From Adhaeribacter soli (GTDB lineage: Bacteria > Bacteroidota > Bacteroidia > Cytophagales > Hymenobacteraceae), in NCBI RefSeq assembly GCF_008727925.1, contig NZ_VTWT01000003.1:453547-517546 (forward strand): a stretch of DNA of 64,000 nt. Direction: 5' to 3'. This document shows positions 24,322 to 33,317 of the stretch, in pieces. Made by a program: the position numbers and the translations under genes. Under the pieces are notes generated by a model. The model had not been told where the DNA came from. It saw only the letters and a program-made list of their open reading frames with translations, and ran no database searches. Each line of letters opens with the position of its first letter. The stretch's first letter is position 1.

Positions 24322-25572
24322 TTATTCCAGTTTGCCAATACCCTTACGGTTGCCAAGTTTAAACGTGAAGCTGTAATAAATGGGAATGAAATACGACGAA
24401 ACGATCTGGCCGCTGTCGTGGCGGTTGCCGGAGTAAGCGGCGTAGAAGCCGCCCAGATCCAGGTTGGTGCGGGGCCAGATAAAGCGCAAACCGTATAAGC
24501 CAAAGCCATAGGTTCGGTCGCCGGGAACGGAAAGGATATAATTTTCGCTCATAAATGCCAGCCGGTTCGACATGCGTTTTACCCCGCCCAGCATTACCAG
24601 CGGGGTGCTGGAAACATTGCCGTTAAAAAAGGCGAAACCGATACCGGCCGTAATATGGTCGCTTTTATTGCCGTAGGTTCCGGCGCTATAGAGCAAACCG
24701 AATTGCTCTTCCAGGAAATTGACAAAAAGCACGCCGCCGGCCACGTTGGTATTTTCAGTGGTCGGAAAACTGATCTTAGGCGTTAGGGCAAAAATATTAT
24801 TTTCCAGCGGCAGGAAAGGCATCAGCAAAAAAGTGCTGCCTATAGAGATGTTGTCCGTTATGCCGTAGTTAATGGAATTTAAATAACCGTAAATGGTTTG
24901 AACGTAGCCTTCGCCGCGTGGAATGCCCCGGCCGGTCGGGCCGAAGTACAGGCGGCTGTCGTGCGGGTTCGGTACCCAGTAGTAACCGCTTTTAAGCCGG
25001 TTTTCCACTTCTTTCATGTAGCGGATATTCCCGAAAGTAGCCGTAATCGTTCCAAAATATTCCGTATTGAAAACGTATTCCGAAGCCCGTTTTTCGGCAA
25101 CGGTGCCGAAGAACTTCATGCCGTTGCTCAGAATTACGTAATACACCTTTCCCGAAAGCGCAGTTGCGGCAGGTCTGGTGTCGGATTGGGCGGGAACGGG
25201 AACTGCCGGAGCAGGAGCAGGCGTTTTTTGCGGCGGCACAGTACTGTTTTTAGCACGCGCTTCTATCAGCTGGCCGGTAAGTTCAAATTCGCTTTGGGTA
25301 TAAGGCCGGTAATCTATTTTGCCGTTCCGTTTTACTATTTCCAAGATAATGCCGTCCGGCGTTTGCAGAAACCTTCCGATCTGGAACGTAGCCGAATCGG
25401 CGAAAGGGAAAAGATTATACCTGATCTTTTCTTCCAGGTCTATTACTTCGCCTACGACCGGGCTTACGGGCAAAACTTTCTGATCCTGCAGGGTTTGCCC
25501 CAGTACCGGCCAGGCCGCCAACAGCAAGGTGAAAAACAGTAGCTTTTTAAGCAGAAAAACCGGGAAACGCAT
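24322..25572 (-). CDS. outer-membrane barrel-like protein, function unknown
   Basis: A 416-aa protein with a signal peptide (about residues 1-25, ending PVLGQ). A region up to about residue 110 has no clear fold. A Pro/Ala-rich linker follows (about 112-135), then a short beta domain (VYYVILSNGMKFFGTV). From about residue 200 the C-terminal half has glycine-rich alternating strands typical of an outer-membrane barrel (SINYGITDNISIGSTF, YGFGLYGLRF, SFTFKLGN). I do not recognise the family with certainty. It converges on the paralogue array and shares its terminator. Confidence 0.6.
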   Translation of the reverse strand: MRFPVFLLKKLLFFTLLLAAWPVLGQTLQDQKVLPVSPVVGEVIDLEEKIRYNLFPFADSATFQIGRFLQTPDGIILEIVKRNGKIDYRPYTQSEFELTGQLIEARAKNSTVPPQKTPAPAPAVPVPAQSDTRPAATALSGKVYYVILSNGMKFFGTVAEKRASEYVFNTEYFGTITATFGNIRYMKEVENRLKSGYYWVPNPHDSRLYFGPTGRGIPRGEGYVQTIYGYLNSINYGITDNISIGSTFLLMPFLPLENNIFALTPKISFPTTENTNVAGGVLFVNFLEEQFGLLYSAGTYGNKSDHITAGIGFAFFNGNVSSTPLVMLGGVKRMSNRLAFMSENYILSVPGDRTYGFGLYGLRFIWPRTNLDLGGFYAAYSGNRHDSGQIVSSYFIPIYYSFTFKLGNRKGIGKLE

Positions 25573-25644
25573 GGGAGTCTGAGGTCAGAATTTTTCCGAA
25601 TTTAAGCAAATTAATTGCAATGCGTACTCCGGTTGTTCCGGTTT

Positions 25645-26607
25645 TTACTCCCGGAACCGTCCTTCTGCTTCCGGCCGGCCCGCTTTAGCCACATCCGGAT
25701 CTACGTAAGGCTCTTCCTTAATTACGTAGTGTACCGCATAACTTTTGGGCCGGACTTTCGCGCCGAAGCGGTTCACGTATTGCTGGGTAAATTCGGCGCC
25801 GAAGAAAACGATAAGCGAGGAGTAATAGATCCAGACCAGAATGATGATAACCGAACCGGCCGCGCCATAAGCCGACCCCACATCCGAGAAACTCAGGTAC
25901 CAGCCGATCAGGAATTTGCCGATCACAAAAAGCAAAGCCGTAAGCAGGGCGCCCGGCCACACATCCTTCCAGCGGATAATGGCATCGGGCAGGTATTTAA
26001 AGATCAGGGCAAACAAGGCGGTAATTATGCCAACCGAAATAATAAAGTCCAGTATTTTGAATAAAACGACGGTCACATCCGGAAGCAATTCCCGCAGGTA
26101 GTCGGAAAAAAGGGTCAGGGCCGCGCTTACTACAAACGACACCAAAAGCAGCAAAGCCACGCTTAAAATAAGGCCGAAAGACAAAAAGCGGGCCTTTACC
26201 ATCTGCATGATCCCGCTTTTGGGCTTGGGTTTTATGTTCCAGATGGTATTGAGCGAGTCTTGCAGGGTTATAAAGAAGGTGGTAGCCGCAAAGATCAGCA
26301 TCACGATGCCGATCACGGCAGCCAGGCCGCTTTTTTTCAGCTGGCTGGCGCTGGCAATCATGGACTGAATTTCCTTGGCCGCCTCCGCGCCCAGGGCAGC
26401 CTGGGCCTGCGAATGAAGCTCGCCGCTCATGGCTTCCTCGCCAAAAATAGAACCGGCGGCAATGAGAATAATAACCAGCAGGGGTGGTAGGGAGAAGATG
26501 GTATTGTACGACAATGCGGCAGCCAGCCGGAAAGAGTTATTGTTCATGAACTCGTCGAACGCATTTTTGCTCAGCGAGAGGGCGGCTTTAGCGGTAATCT
26601 TGGGCAT
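25645..26607 (-). CDS. YihY/BrkB family inner-membrane protein
   Basis: A 320-aa protein with six hydrophobic segments (about residues 35-55, 90-115, 135-165, 180-205, 215-240 and 245-270). It has the family signatures RLAAALSYNTIFSLPPLL near the N-terminus and PGALLTALLFVIGKFLIGWY, and GAAGSVIIILVWIYYSS in the last third. YihY proteins were once called ribonuclease BN and are now considered membrane proteins of unknown transport function. The C-terminal tail is charged and cytoplasmic. It is monocistronic, with no evident link to its neighbours. Confidence 0.92.
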   Translation of the reverse strand: MPKITAKAALSLSKNAFDEFMNNNSFRLAAALSYNTIFSLPPLLVIILIAAGSIFGEEAMSGELHSQAQAALGAEAAKEIQSMIASASQLKKSGLAAVIGIVMLIFAATTFFITLQDSLNTIWNIKPKPKSGIMQMVKARFLSFGLILSVALLLLVSFVVSAALTLFSDYLRELLPDVTVVLFKILDFIISVGIITALFALIFKYLPDAIIRWKDVWPGALLTALLFVIGKFLIGWYLSFSDVGSAYGAAGSVIIILVWIYYSSLIVFFGAEFTQQYVNRFGAKVRPKSYAVHYVIKEEPYVDPDVAKAGRPEAEGRFRE

Positions 26608-26748
26608 ATACAGGTCGGGTAAAGTGCATGGTATTATCAGTGTCCTAGATACGACTGCAATAATTAATTAGTTGACGCAGTTTTACAGTTACCCGACAAA
26701 GCAAGGAGAAAGAAAGGATTTCGGTAAGTGAAAAAAAAGTTATTTATT

Positions 26749-26756
26749 TATCTTTG
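26749..26756 (+). promoter_or_regulatory. -7 box (TATCTTTG) for the 267-aa lipoprotein
   Basis: A full TAnnTTTG match 77 bp before the ATG. No upstream TTG at the right spacing was seen. Confidence 0.45.
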
Positions 26757-26833
26757 GAAGCATACTTTTGGTCCTTTTTTCCGACCTCTATCTGAACCCC
26801 TTTACAAAACACTATTATTACGCATAACCAATC

Positions 26834-27637
26834 ATGAATAAATTCCAGGTAACGGCCCGGTTGGCAAAACCGGTGCAGCTTATTTTGCTTTTCGCGCTCT
26901 TTACTTTTTCAGGCTGCAACTCCCACGAAATTTACCCCGCGGCCGAAGGCTTCGATGAAAAAGGATCGGATAAGAAAGCAATTAAAATTGCGGATGAAAT
27001 GATGGAAAAGCTGGGCGGTTACCAGGCTTGGGAAGATGCCCGGTTTATTGCCTGGACCTTTTTCGGCCAGTACCAGATCTGGGATAAAAAAGAAAACCTG
27101 GTGCGCCATGAGAAAGATAATACGGTTTCCATTTTTCACCTGAGCCAGCCGATAGGGCAGGTTTTTGTAAACGGCCGTCGCATTCAGGATCAGAACAAGA
27201 CCCTCAGCAAGCTTAACCAAGCGCATATTCAGTTTTTGAGCAGCGCTTATTTTCTGGCCATGCCTTATAAACTGAAGGATGCCGGCGTTACCCTGAAATA
27301 CAAAGGCGAAGGCACTACCATGAGCGGCCGGAAGGCAGATATTCTGAACCTTACCTTTAAAGATGCCGGCGCCACCCCGGATAATATGCACGATCTATAC
27401 ATCGATAAGGAAACCAAATTGCCGGCGCAATGGGCCTTTTACGGCAGTAAAGAAGATAAAGAGCCGTCCTTCGTGCGCCTTTGGGCCGACTATAAAGATT
27501 ATAAAGGCATAAAGCTGGCAAGCAACCGCAATTCCAAAGACGATACCTTGTCGGTTTCCCATATTGTAGTTACCAACATGGTGCCGAAAGAACTATTCTT
27601 AAGCGCGGTTCCGATCGATAAAAGCAAGATCAAATAA
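26834..27637 (+). CDS. lipoprotein, possibly DUF6503-like
   Basis: A 267-aa protein with a lipoprotein signal (FTFSGC, Cys at residue 28). After it come KIADEMMEKLGGYQAWEDAR and repeated aromatic strands (WTFFGQYQIWDKKENLVRHE, LYIDKETKLPAQWAFYGS). The layout resembles LolA/LolB-like lipid-binding half-barrels and Bacteroidota proteins annotated as DUF6503, whose openings also read mGG...W. The call is by resemblance only. It probably acts in the periplasm on a lipidic or hydrophobic ligand (inference). A long hairpin repeat follows the gene. Confidence 0.6.
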   Translation: MNKFQVTARLAKPVQLILLFALFTFSGCNSHEIYPAAEGFDEKGSDKKAIKIADEMMEKLGGYQAWEDARFIAWTFFGQYQIWDKKENLVRHEKDNTVSIFHLSQPIGQVFVNGRRIQDQNKTLSKLNQAHIQFLSSAYFLAMPYKLKDAGVTLKYKGEGTTMSGRKADILNLTFKDAGATPDNMHDLYIDKETKLPAQWAFYGSKEDKEPSFVRLWADYKDYKGIKLASNRNSKDDTLSVSHIVVTNMVPKELFLSAVPIDKSKIK

Positions 27638-27679
27638 GTAAGGGGACAGATTTAGTATTGATAATATATCATTCCCTCT

Positions 27680-27741
27680 GTCATTCTGGAAGCAACTTGT
27701 GAGTTCTGTGCTCCGGACTCACAGGTTTCTTCCAGAATGAC
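27680..27741. repeat. 62-nt near-perfect hairpin of the GTCAT family
   Basis: Arms 27680-27704 and 27717-27741 start GTCATTCTGGAAG and pair over 25 bp with two mismatches around a 12-nt loop. No T run follows. It belongs to the family of repeats bounded by GTCATYC and GRATGAC seen in four other spacers. Confidence 0.75.
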
Positions 27742-27820
27742 AATTGTAGTAGTTTAAAGTAAATTTGTTCACATCCTTAACGGAGTTTATATTCCCGGAA
27801 ACGGTACACTGAAACAAAAA

Positions 27821-27860
27821 AAAGTAAAGCCCGGCAAGAAGTTGCCGGGCTTTACTTTTT
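27821..27860. terminator. bidirectional terminator
   Basis: A perfect 17-bp stem (AAAGTAAAGCCCGGCAA and complement, 27821-27837 with 27842-27858) with a GAAG loop, flanked by A and T runs. It lies between converging genes. Confidence 0.92.
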
Positions 27861-27879
27861 TTAAAAGAATTATAGCGTT

Positions 27880-29325
27880 TTACAGCTTGTCGATACTTAT
27901 TGTAAGGTTGCCTTTGGCGTTTACAATGGCTTTAATGGCCGTTGGTGTCAGGTAAATATTATCCGGCACAATGTCGGTTACTTTGCCTCGCAGCATTACG
28001 CTTTCGTGCACGCGGCCTTGTTCGTTCAGCGCTTTCTGGATCTGCTTTTTAGTGTCTTCTAACTGGCTTTTCAGCGGGAAATTGATCTGGTCCTGGATCA
28101 TGGTGCGGAATTTATTTTTGGCCAGCCAGCTTGCCGAAGAAAGCAGCTTGTCGCGGGTTTCGAGGTTATAATCTACGTCGCGCACTTTTATAGAACCGGT
28201 TTCGGCATCGTAATACGGAACGGCCTGCAGGAATACTTTCCCTTTTATTTTTTTAGTAATAAATCCGGCTTTGGTTTTTCCGTCCACGTCCAGCATTACT
28301 ATCAGCTTGTCGCCGCTGGGCGTAATGGCGGCGTCTTTAATGGTTACTTCGTCGGAGCCTTCAAACTTAAAGGTTTTGCCGGCAAACTGGTCTTTCAGCA
28401 ATTTGGTGGCGTAATCGTAGGAAATTTCGCCGCTCAGGCCGATCTGTACATCGTCGGGAATGCGGCTGTCGGTTACCAGTTTCGGTAGGGTTGGGTTGGC
28501 TTTAAAAACAGGTTTGCCGTTGGTAAAGGTTTCGATGAAAGAATTCATGCCGATGCGCATGCTGATCTCGCCGTTGCGGGCTACCAGCGGCGATACGCGG
28601 ATGGCCGTTGGCGTGATCTTCAGCCAGGCATCGTAGGTATCGTCGATCTTGATTGGCTGCTGTACCTGCACCCAGGCCTGCTGAATGTACTGTTTTATGT
28701 TTACCCGCGCCTGAATTTCCTGGTCGAGCATTTTGGTAATTTCGCCCAGCTGGCTGCGCAAAGCCGGTTCTACAAAGCGCGCTAAACCGATCTTCATCGG
28801 ACCGAGTTCAATAACGGGTTTGGTGTCGCCCCAAGCAAAATCGCCCACGGTGGTTGTTTTAATTTTATAATCTTCGGTAAAAGCCAGCGCGGTTTCGCTT
28901 TTGGCGGTAAAGTCGAATTCGGTGCTTTCCGATTTTTCGAGGGTAGGGCAAATATCACAGGCTTTCCATTTGTACTGGCCTTTTACCCAGATGTGCAGCG
29001 GAATGGTGAAGTAGATCTTGTTGTTTTCGGCCCGGATACCCACGTCGCCTTTCTTCCAGACTTTCACGGCTACGTTGTCGTCGTTCAGGTTTTCGTCGTT
29101 GTAAAGCAAGCCTTTAAATTCCTGGTTCAGTTTGCTTTGGAGCGTGGCTACTTTAAAGGAAACCGGTACGTTAATGGTAGAGAGTTTCCGCTCAAATGCA
29201 GGCGCCGGCGCGGCCTGGGAAACCGGGGCGGCCGTATTAAGCGAAGTGGTACTCTTGCAGGCAGGTAAGCTGAAAGCTGCGCCTATAAGCAACGAAAAGC
29301 AGGCAGAATGAATAAATCGTTTCAC
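27880..29325 (-). CDS. DUF4403 family lipoprotein
   Basis: A 481-aa protein with a lipobox (SLPAC, Cys at residue 23). It then follows the DUF4403 pattern: STINVPVSFKVATLQSKLN near residue 48, a WKACDICPT segment, and a long region of alternating beta strands with helices. DUF4403 folds as a tubular lipid-binding (SMP/TULIP-like) protein in predicted structures of the family, and a role in lipid handling in the envelope is plausible but not proven. It is monocistronic and the length is typical. Confidence 0.85.
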   Translation of the reverse strand: MKRFIHSACFSLLIGAAFSLPACKSTTSLNTAAPVSQAAPAPAFERKLSTINVPVSFKVATLQSKLNQEFKGLLYNDENLNDDNVAVKVWKKGDVGIRAENNKIYFTIPLHIWVKGQYKWKACDICPTLEKSESTEFDFTAKSETALAFTEDYKIKTTTVGDFAWGDTKPVIELGPMKIGLARFVEPALRSQLGEITKMLDQEIQARVNIKQYIQQAWVQVQQPIKIDDTYDAWLKITPTAIRVSPLVARNGEISMRIGMNSFIETFTNGKPVFKANPTLPKLVTDSRIPDDVQIGLSGEISYDYATKLLKDQFAGKTFKFEGSDEVTIKDAAITPSGDKLIVMLDVDGKTKAGFITKKIKGKVFLQAVPYYDAETGSIKVRDVDYNLETRDKLLSSASWLAKNKFRTMIQDQINFPLKSQLEDTKKQIQKALNEQGRVHESVMLRGKVTDIVPDNIYLTPTAIKAIVNAKGNLTISIDKL

Positions 29326-29428
29326 GAAGTTTTAGGTTTTTTGAAAAACGGCGCAAGTTACGATTTTTTTCAGCCTTATTTTTCAGAACCCTAACTTAAT
29401 AACGGAACCTGTAACTTAGTAACGGAAC

Positions 29429-29752
29429 TTAAACTTTATGCAGCTCGGCGAGCAGTTCTTCCAGTTCATTTTCTTCGGCCACCAGCTTGCATTGAATTAA
29501 AATGCCGCCCAGATACACGGCAAAGAACGGCGTGCCGGAAAGGTGTACTTCCTTGCTCGATACCGGGTTTTCGGCGGCATCCATGAGCAGGAATTTTACA
29601 TCCTGGTAACGGGCGTCTTCCGAGAGTTTCCGGAAAGTTTGCCCCATGCGTTCGCAAACGGGGCAATCGGTTTTGGTAAATTTTACAACGACCCGCGCAT
29701 TTTCGAAAATCAGGCTGCGAAGTTCAGTATCAGTGGCTTTTTGAATGGGCAT
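29429..29752 (-). CDS. small thioredoxin-like protein (CPVC)
   Basis: A 107-aa thioredoxin-fold protein. It has a CxxC active site (TDCPVCERM, about residues 30-35), a central VKFLLMDAAENP strand-turn and the cis-proline segment GTPFFAVY. The frame is open from 29800, but starting at 29752 gives MPIQKATDTELR, the normal start of the domain, with no signal peptide. It is therefore a cytoplasmic thiol-disulfide protein. CPVC is unlike the CGPC of thioredoxin, so it may act on a special partner or in bacillithiol-linked chemistry (inference). Confidence 0.75.
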   Translation of the reverse strand: MPIQKATDTELRSLIFENARVVVKFTKTDCPVCERMGQTFRKLSEDARYQDVKFLLMDAAENPVSSKEVHLSGTPFFAVYLGGILIQCKLVAEENELEELLAELHKV

Positions 29753-29850
29753 GGGCAATAGTTTGCTAAATTCAGGGTATTGGAATTGTGAAGTAAACAA
29801 ACGGAACCCGCATAAGTTTGTTGGCCGCTTTCAGGGAATGCCGGAGGGTT

Positions 29851-29891
29851 AAAAACAGCATCGCCGGAAAGTGCTATTTCCGGCGATGCTG
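29851..29891 (-). terminator. terminator of the outer-membrane protein gene
   Basis: A perfect 15-bp stem (29856-29870 with 29877-29891, CAGCATCGCCGGAAA and complement) is followed on the minus strand by a T run. It ends the gene at 29919-30614. Confidence 0.85.
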
Positions 29892-29918
29892 AGAGGTGAT
29901 GTATAAAAACGGTACGAT

Positions 29919-30614
29919 TTAGAACACAAAACCTACCCGGATGCCGTTACGCACGCGCGGACCAAAGTTGAAATTGCTTTCATCGGGCGTTTTTATCGTA
30001 ATGGAGCTGCCGTTATTGTAAGTGGTAGTGGTTTCTACTTCCGATAATTTGGTGCTGCTTAATTCCAGACCTAACTCATAACCAAAGTAAAGATGACGGG
30101 CAACGTAAAAATCGCAACCAGCCACGCCGGCCAGGCCGATCAGGAAAAAGCCCCGGTTATTGCCGTTGTCGATGCTGCCATCAATTTCAATGCGGTCAAT
30201 GCCGCCGCCGCGGTCGTTTTCATCTTCAAAATGCACATTCTTAATACCGAAAAGCAGGTCGGCGCCTACGTACGGCGATAAGCGGTTGGTGCCGGCAAAG
30301 TGCTTCTCAATACCCGGAGCCAGGCTGAACTCAATGGTCCGGGATTCTACGTCAGGGCGTGGCGCATCGCTGTTGTAGCTGATATTCACGCCTAGGCGCA
30401 CAGCCATGTTGTCGCTCAGGAAATAGCGGCCACGGAGCTGGTTCAGGGAGTTGCTCAGGCTTACGCCGCCGTTCAGCAGGCTTACGTTGGCTTCCATGGT
30501 TACTTCCCCGGCTACCGGCTTAATGCCACCTTCATCGGAAGTGGTAGTAGTCTGAGCTTTCGCGCCGAAAGCCAGGCCGGCCAGTAAAGCAGCGGATAAA
30601 ATAAGTTTTTTCAT
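29919..30614 (-). CDS. outer-membrane beta-barrel protein
   Basis: A 231-aa protein with a signal peptide (residues 1-20, ending FGAKA). From about residue 38 it has amphipathic strands typical of a small 8-10 strand barrel (LRGRYFLSDNMAVRLGVNIS, RLSPYVGADLLFGIKN, YFGYELGLELSSTKL). The end is VRNGIRVGFVF, with a terminal Phe. It resembles the OmpA/OmpW-like porin-family proteins of Bacteroidota (outer membrane beta-barrel domain). It has its own promoter and terminator. The substrate or structural role is unknown. Confidence 0.8.
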   Translation of the reverse strand: MKKLILSAALLAGLAFGAKAQTTTTSDEGGIKPVAGEVTMEANVSLLNGGVSLSNSLNQLRGRYFLSDNMAVRLGVNISYNSDAPRPDVESRTIEFSLAPGIEKHFAGTNRLSPYVGADLLFGIKNVHFEDENDRGGGIDRIEIDGSIDNGNNRGFFLIGLAGVAGCDFYVARHLYFGYELGLELSSTKLSEVETTTTYNNGSSITIKTPDESNFNFGPRVRNGIRVGFVF

Positions 30615-30667
30615 AGTATTTATAATGAAATTAAGGGTGAATTGTTTAGCGTATTTCTAAACTGATG

Positions 30668-30699
30668 CAAACTTATGCCTAAAAATCCTTCCGAAGCAA
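30668..30699 (-). promoter_or_regulatory. promoter of the outer-membrane barrel gene
   Basis: On the minus strand TTG (30697-30699), 21 bp, TAAGTTTG (30668-30675). This is a full match to the Bacteroidota pattern, giving a leader of about 45 nt. Confidence 0.7.
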
Positions 30700-30776
30700 G
30701 CGGTAAATTGCTGATGATCGTAACCAACTGAGGGCCAGTGGAGAAAAGTGCCAGATTGTTTAATGGGCGGAAGAAA

Positions 30777-30811
30777 ACAAAAAGCCTTTCTGTTTTGGCA
30801 GGAAGGCTTTT
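30777..30811 (-). terminator. terminator of the threonine dehydrogenase gene
   Basis: Stem of 13 bp (30780-30792 with 30799-30811, one G-T pair) around TTTTGG, followed on the minus strand by a T-rich run. Confidence 0.8.
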
Positions 30812-30839
30812 GAAAACGGTATAAAAATCAGCGGAAAAT

Positions 30840-31811
30840 CTAAGCCGGAATTTCCTGCATCTTTTTCAGGTTCACCAGCATGTCTTCGGTCATTTCGTCT
30901 AAACCAAATTGCGGTTTCCAGTTCCAGTCCTGGCGGGCGGCGCTGTCGTCGATGCTCTTTGGCCACGAATCGGCGATCTGCTGGCGCGAATCCGGTTTGT
31001 AGCTAATGGTAAAGTCCGGAATGTGTTTCTGAATGGCTTCGGTAATTTCTTTCGGAGAGAAGCTCATGGCGCTCAGGTTATAAGAAGAACGCACCTTTAC
31101 CTGTTCAGCCGGCGCATGCATTAAATCTAATGTAGCTTTCAGGGCATCCGGCATGTACATCATCGGCAGATACGTGTTTTCCGACAGGAAGCACTCATAC
31201 GTTTTCTGAGCCAGCGCCTGGTGGTAAATATCGACGGCGTAATCGGTGGTGCCGCCGCCCGGTAAAGCTTTGTAACCGATCAGACCCGGATACCGGAGGC
31301 TTCTTACGTCCAGGCCGTATTTCTCGAAGTAATATTCGCACCAGCGTTCTCCCGCCTGCTTGCTGATGCCGTAAACCGTGTTCGGGTCCATTACGGTGTG
31401 CTGAGGCGTATTCTCGCGGGGCGTATTCGGGCCGAAAACGGCAATGGAGCTTGGCCAGTAAACCTTTTCAACCTTATGCTCAAGTGCGGCATCCAGCACG
31501 TGGAACAATCCGTCCATGTTCAGTTTCCAGGCGAATTTCGGGTTTTTCTCGCCGGTGGCGGAAAGCACGGCTGCCAGATGGTAAACCTGCTTGAATTTAT
31601 ATTTGCTGTAGAGTTCGCCCAACCGGTTTTTATCGAGCACATCCAGCGTTTCGAAGGGGCCGGATTCGCGCAATTCCTCGCTTTTCGGGGTTTGAATATC
31701 GGAAGCTACCACGTTGGCATCGCCGTAAAGTTTGCGGAGCTCCATGGTGAGTTCAGAACCCAATTGCCCGCCGGCGCCAACCACTAAAATCGTATCTTTT
31801 GTATTGCTCAT
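30840..31811 (-). CDS. tdh: L-threonine 3-dehydrogenase, epimerase type
   Basis: A 323-aa extended short-chain dehydrogenase with an NAD-binding loop GAGGQLG at residues 12-18 and catalytic Tyr147-x-x-x-Lys151 (VYGISK). The sequence SSIAVFGPNTPRENTPQHT and YPGLIGYKALPGGGTTDYAV are typical of the epimerase-type L-threonine dehydrogenases (in parts). The enzyme oxidises threonine to 2-amino-3-ketobutyrate. The next gene, divergent, encodes the partner kbl, which strongly supports this over a sugar epimerase. The frame opens at 31844, but MSNTKDTILVVG at 31811 fits the fold. It is unrelated to the zinc-type Tdh of E. coli. Confidence 0.9.
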   Translation of the reverse strand: MSNTKDTILVVGAGGQLGSELTMELRKLYGDANVVASDIQTPKSEELRESGPFETLDVLDKNRLGELYSKYKFKQVYHLAAVLSATGEKNPKFAWKLNMDGLFHVLDAALEHKVEKVYWPSSIAVFGPNTPRENTPQHTVMDPNTVYGISKQAGERWCEYYFEKYGLDVRSLRYPGLIGYKALPGGGTTDYAVDIYHQALAQKTYECFLSENTYLPMMYMPDALKATLDLMHAPAEQVKVRSSYNLSAMSFSPKEITEAIQKHIPDFTISYKPDSRQQIADSWPKSIDDSAARQDWNWKPQFGLDEMTEDMLVNLKKMQEIPA

Positions 31812-31832
31812 TGCTGGAGTGAAATATTTATG

Positions 31833-31840
31833 CAAAGTAA
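31833..31840 (-). promoter_or_regulatory. variant -7 box for threonine dehydrogenase
   Basis: On the minus strand TTACTTTG, one base from TAnnTTTG, 21 bp before the ATG. It is the same variant as before bshC. Confidence 0.35.
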
Positions 31841-31892
31841 CCAATTATGCCCGAAAGCTAAAAATTATGAACGAAAGATGCGCCCCTTTTAA

Positions 31893-31900
31893 TATCTTTG
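31893..31900 (+). promoter_or_regulatory. -7 box (TATCTTTG) for kbl, far upstream
   Basis: A full TAnnTTTG match, but 220 bp before the kbl ATG. Between the two lie a heptamer repeat array and a GTCAT repeat, so the kbl leader would be unusually long. Confidence 0.45.
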
Positions 31901-31918
31901 CCTTATTTAGTGAATAAT

Positions 31919-31953
31919 GATTAGTGATTAGTGATTAGTGATTAGTGATTAGT
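31919..31953 (+). repeat. five tandem copies of the heptamer GATTAGT
   Basis: Five perfect 7-bp units between the putative kbl promoter and the gene. Such heptamer arrays are prone to slippage. Confidence 0.9.
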
Positions 31954-31988
31954 ATTTTAATGATTAATACCATCTCATTAATACACCT

Positions 31989-32022
31989 GTCATCCTGAGC
32001 GCCAGCGAAGGACCTCGTCGGC
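31989..32022 (+). repeat. GTCAT-family repeat in the kbl leader
   Basis: A 34-bp sequence beginning GTCATCCTGAGCGCCAGCG, identical to 41013-41046, and its first 30 bases are identical to the inverted copy at 41259-41288. Here it is a single arm. Low-complexity AACGAA-type repeats follow at about 32083-32118. Confidence 0.85.
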
Positions 32023-32120
32023 TTTCAGTAGAAAAGCACGCTGCAACATGGCAACCATTTAAGGGATGACTTCTACTACAAGCAACGCTTACCGAACAAC
32101 GAATAACGAACAACGAAAAT

Positions 32121-33311
32121 ATGTACGATACCTTAAAACCCGCCTTAGAAAAAGAACTGGCCGAAATTCAGGAAGCCGGTTTATTTAAAAGAGAACGCAT
32201 TATTACCACGCCGCAGGGTGCCGATATCCGCACCGACGAAGCCGGCGACGTGATCAACTTTTGCGCCAACAACTACCTGGGCCTTTCTTCCGATCCGCGT
32301 GTAACGGAGGCTGCCAAACGCACGATAGATTCCCACGGTTACGGCATGAGCTCGGTGCGTTTTATTTGCGGCACCCAGGATATTCACAAAGAACTGGAAC
32401 GTAAAATTGCGGACTTTTTAGGAACCGAAGATACCATTTTATATGCCGCCGCTTTCGATGCAAACGGGGGCGTTTTCGAACCGCTTTTAGGTGAAGATTC
32501 TGCCATTATCTCCGATGCCCTGAACCACGCTTCTATTATAGACGGCGTGCGTCTTTGCAAAGCCCAGCGCTACCGCTACGAGCACAACAACATGGCCGAT
32601 CTGGAAGCCAAACTGCAGGAAAGCCAGCACCTGAAGCACCGCATTATCGTTACCGACGGTTCTTTTTCGATGGACGGAACCATTGCGCAATTAGACGTGA
32701 TCTGTGACCTGGCCGATAAATACAAAGCCTTGGTAATGGTAGACGAATCGCACTCTTCGGGCTTTATCGGCAAAACTGGCCGCGGTACGCACGAATACTG
32801 CAATGTAATGGGCCGCGTAGATATTATTACCGGTACCTTGGGTAAAGCCTTAGGCGGCGCCATGGGTGGTTTTACTTCCGGCCGCAAAGAAATTATTGAA
32901 ATGCTGCGCCAGCGTTCGCGTCCGTATTTGTTTTCAAACTCCCTGATGCCGGCTATTGTAGGCGCTTCCATTGCGGTTTTAGATTTCCTTTCCGATACCA
33001 CCGAACTCCGCGACCGCCTGGAAAAAAACACCATGTACTTCCGCGAGAAAATGACCGCTGCCGGTTTCGACATTAAGCCGGGCGTGCACCCGATCGTGCC
33101 GATCATGCTCTACGATGCCAAACTGGCCCAGGATTTCGCTTCCAAACTGCTCGATAAAGGTATTTACGTAATTGGTTTCTACTACCCGGTAGTTGCCAAA
33201 GGACAGGCCCGTATCCGCGTGCAGCTTTCCGCCGCCCACACCCAGGCACACCTGGACAAAGCCATTGCCGCCTTCACCGAAGTAGGCCGGGAACTGGGAG
33301 TTTTAAAGTAA
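32121..33311 (+). CDS. kbl: glycine C-acetyltransferase (2-amino-3-ketobutyrate CoA ligase)
   Basis: A 396-aa PLP enzyme of the alpha-oxoamine synthase family. It cleaves 2-amino-3-ketobutyrate with CoA to glycine and acetyl-CoA, the second step of threonine degradation. The PLP lysine is K242 in [13 protein letters not shown], and DESHSSG (208-214) binds the cofactor. The opening [12 protein letters not shown] and [14 protein letters not shown] are as in E. coli Kbl, and the length is normal. It diverges from the threonine dehydrogenase gene, so both steps are encoded together under separate promoters. 5-Aminolevulinate and KAPA synthases are relatives, but the context favours Kbl. Confidence 0.94.
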   Translation: MYDTLKPALEKELAEIQEAGLFKRERIITTPQGADIRTDEAGDVINFCANNYLGLSSDPRVTEAAKRTIDSHGYGMSSVRFICGTQDIHKELERKIADFLGTEDTILYAAAFDANGGVFEPLLGEDSAIISDALNHASIIDGVRLCKAQRYRYEHNNMADLEAKLQESQHLKHRIIVTDGSFSMDGTIAQLDVICDLADKYKALVMVDESHSSGFIGKTGRGTHEYCNVMGRVDIITGTLGKALGGAMGGFTSGRKEIIEMLRQRSRPYLFSNSLMPAIVGASIAVLDFLSDTTELRDRLEKNTMYFREKMTAAGFDIKPGVHPIVPIMLYDAKLAQDFASKLLDKGIYVIGFYYPVVAKGQARIRVQLSAAHTQAHLDKAIAAFTEVGRELGVLK

Positions 33312-33317
33312 TCAGAC

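Noticed and set aside
31919..31953. Heptamer array considered as a CRISPR
   Set aside because: Units are 7 bp and directly adjacent without spacers; there are no cas genes.
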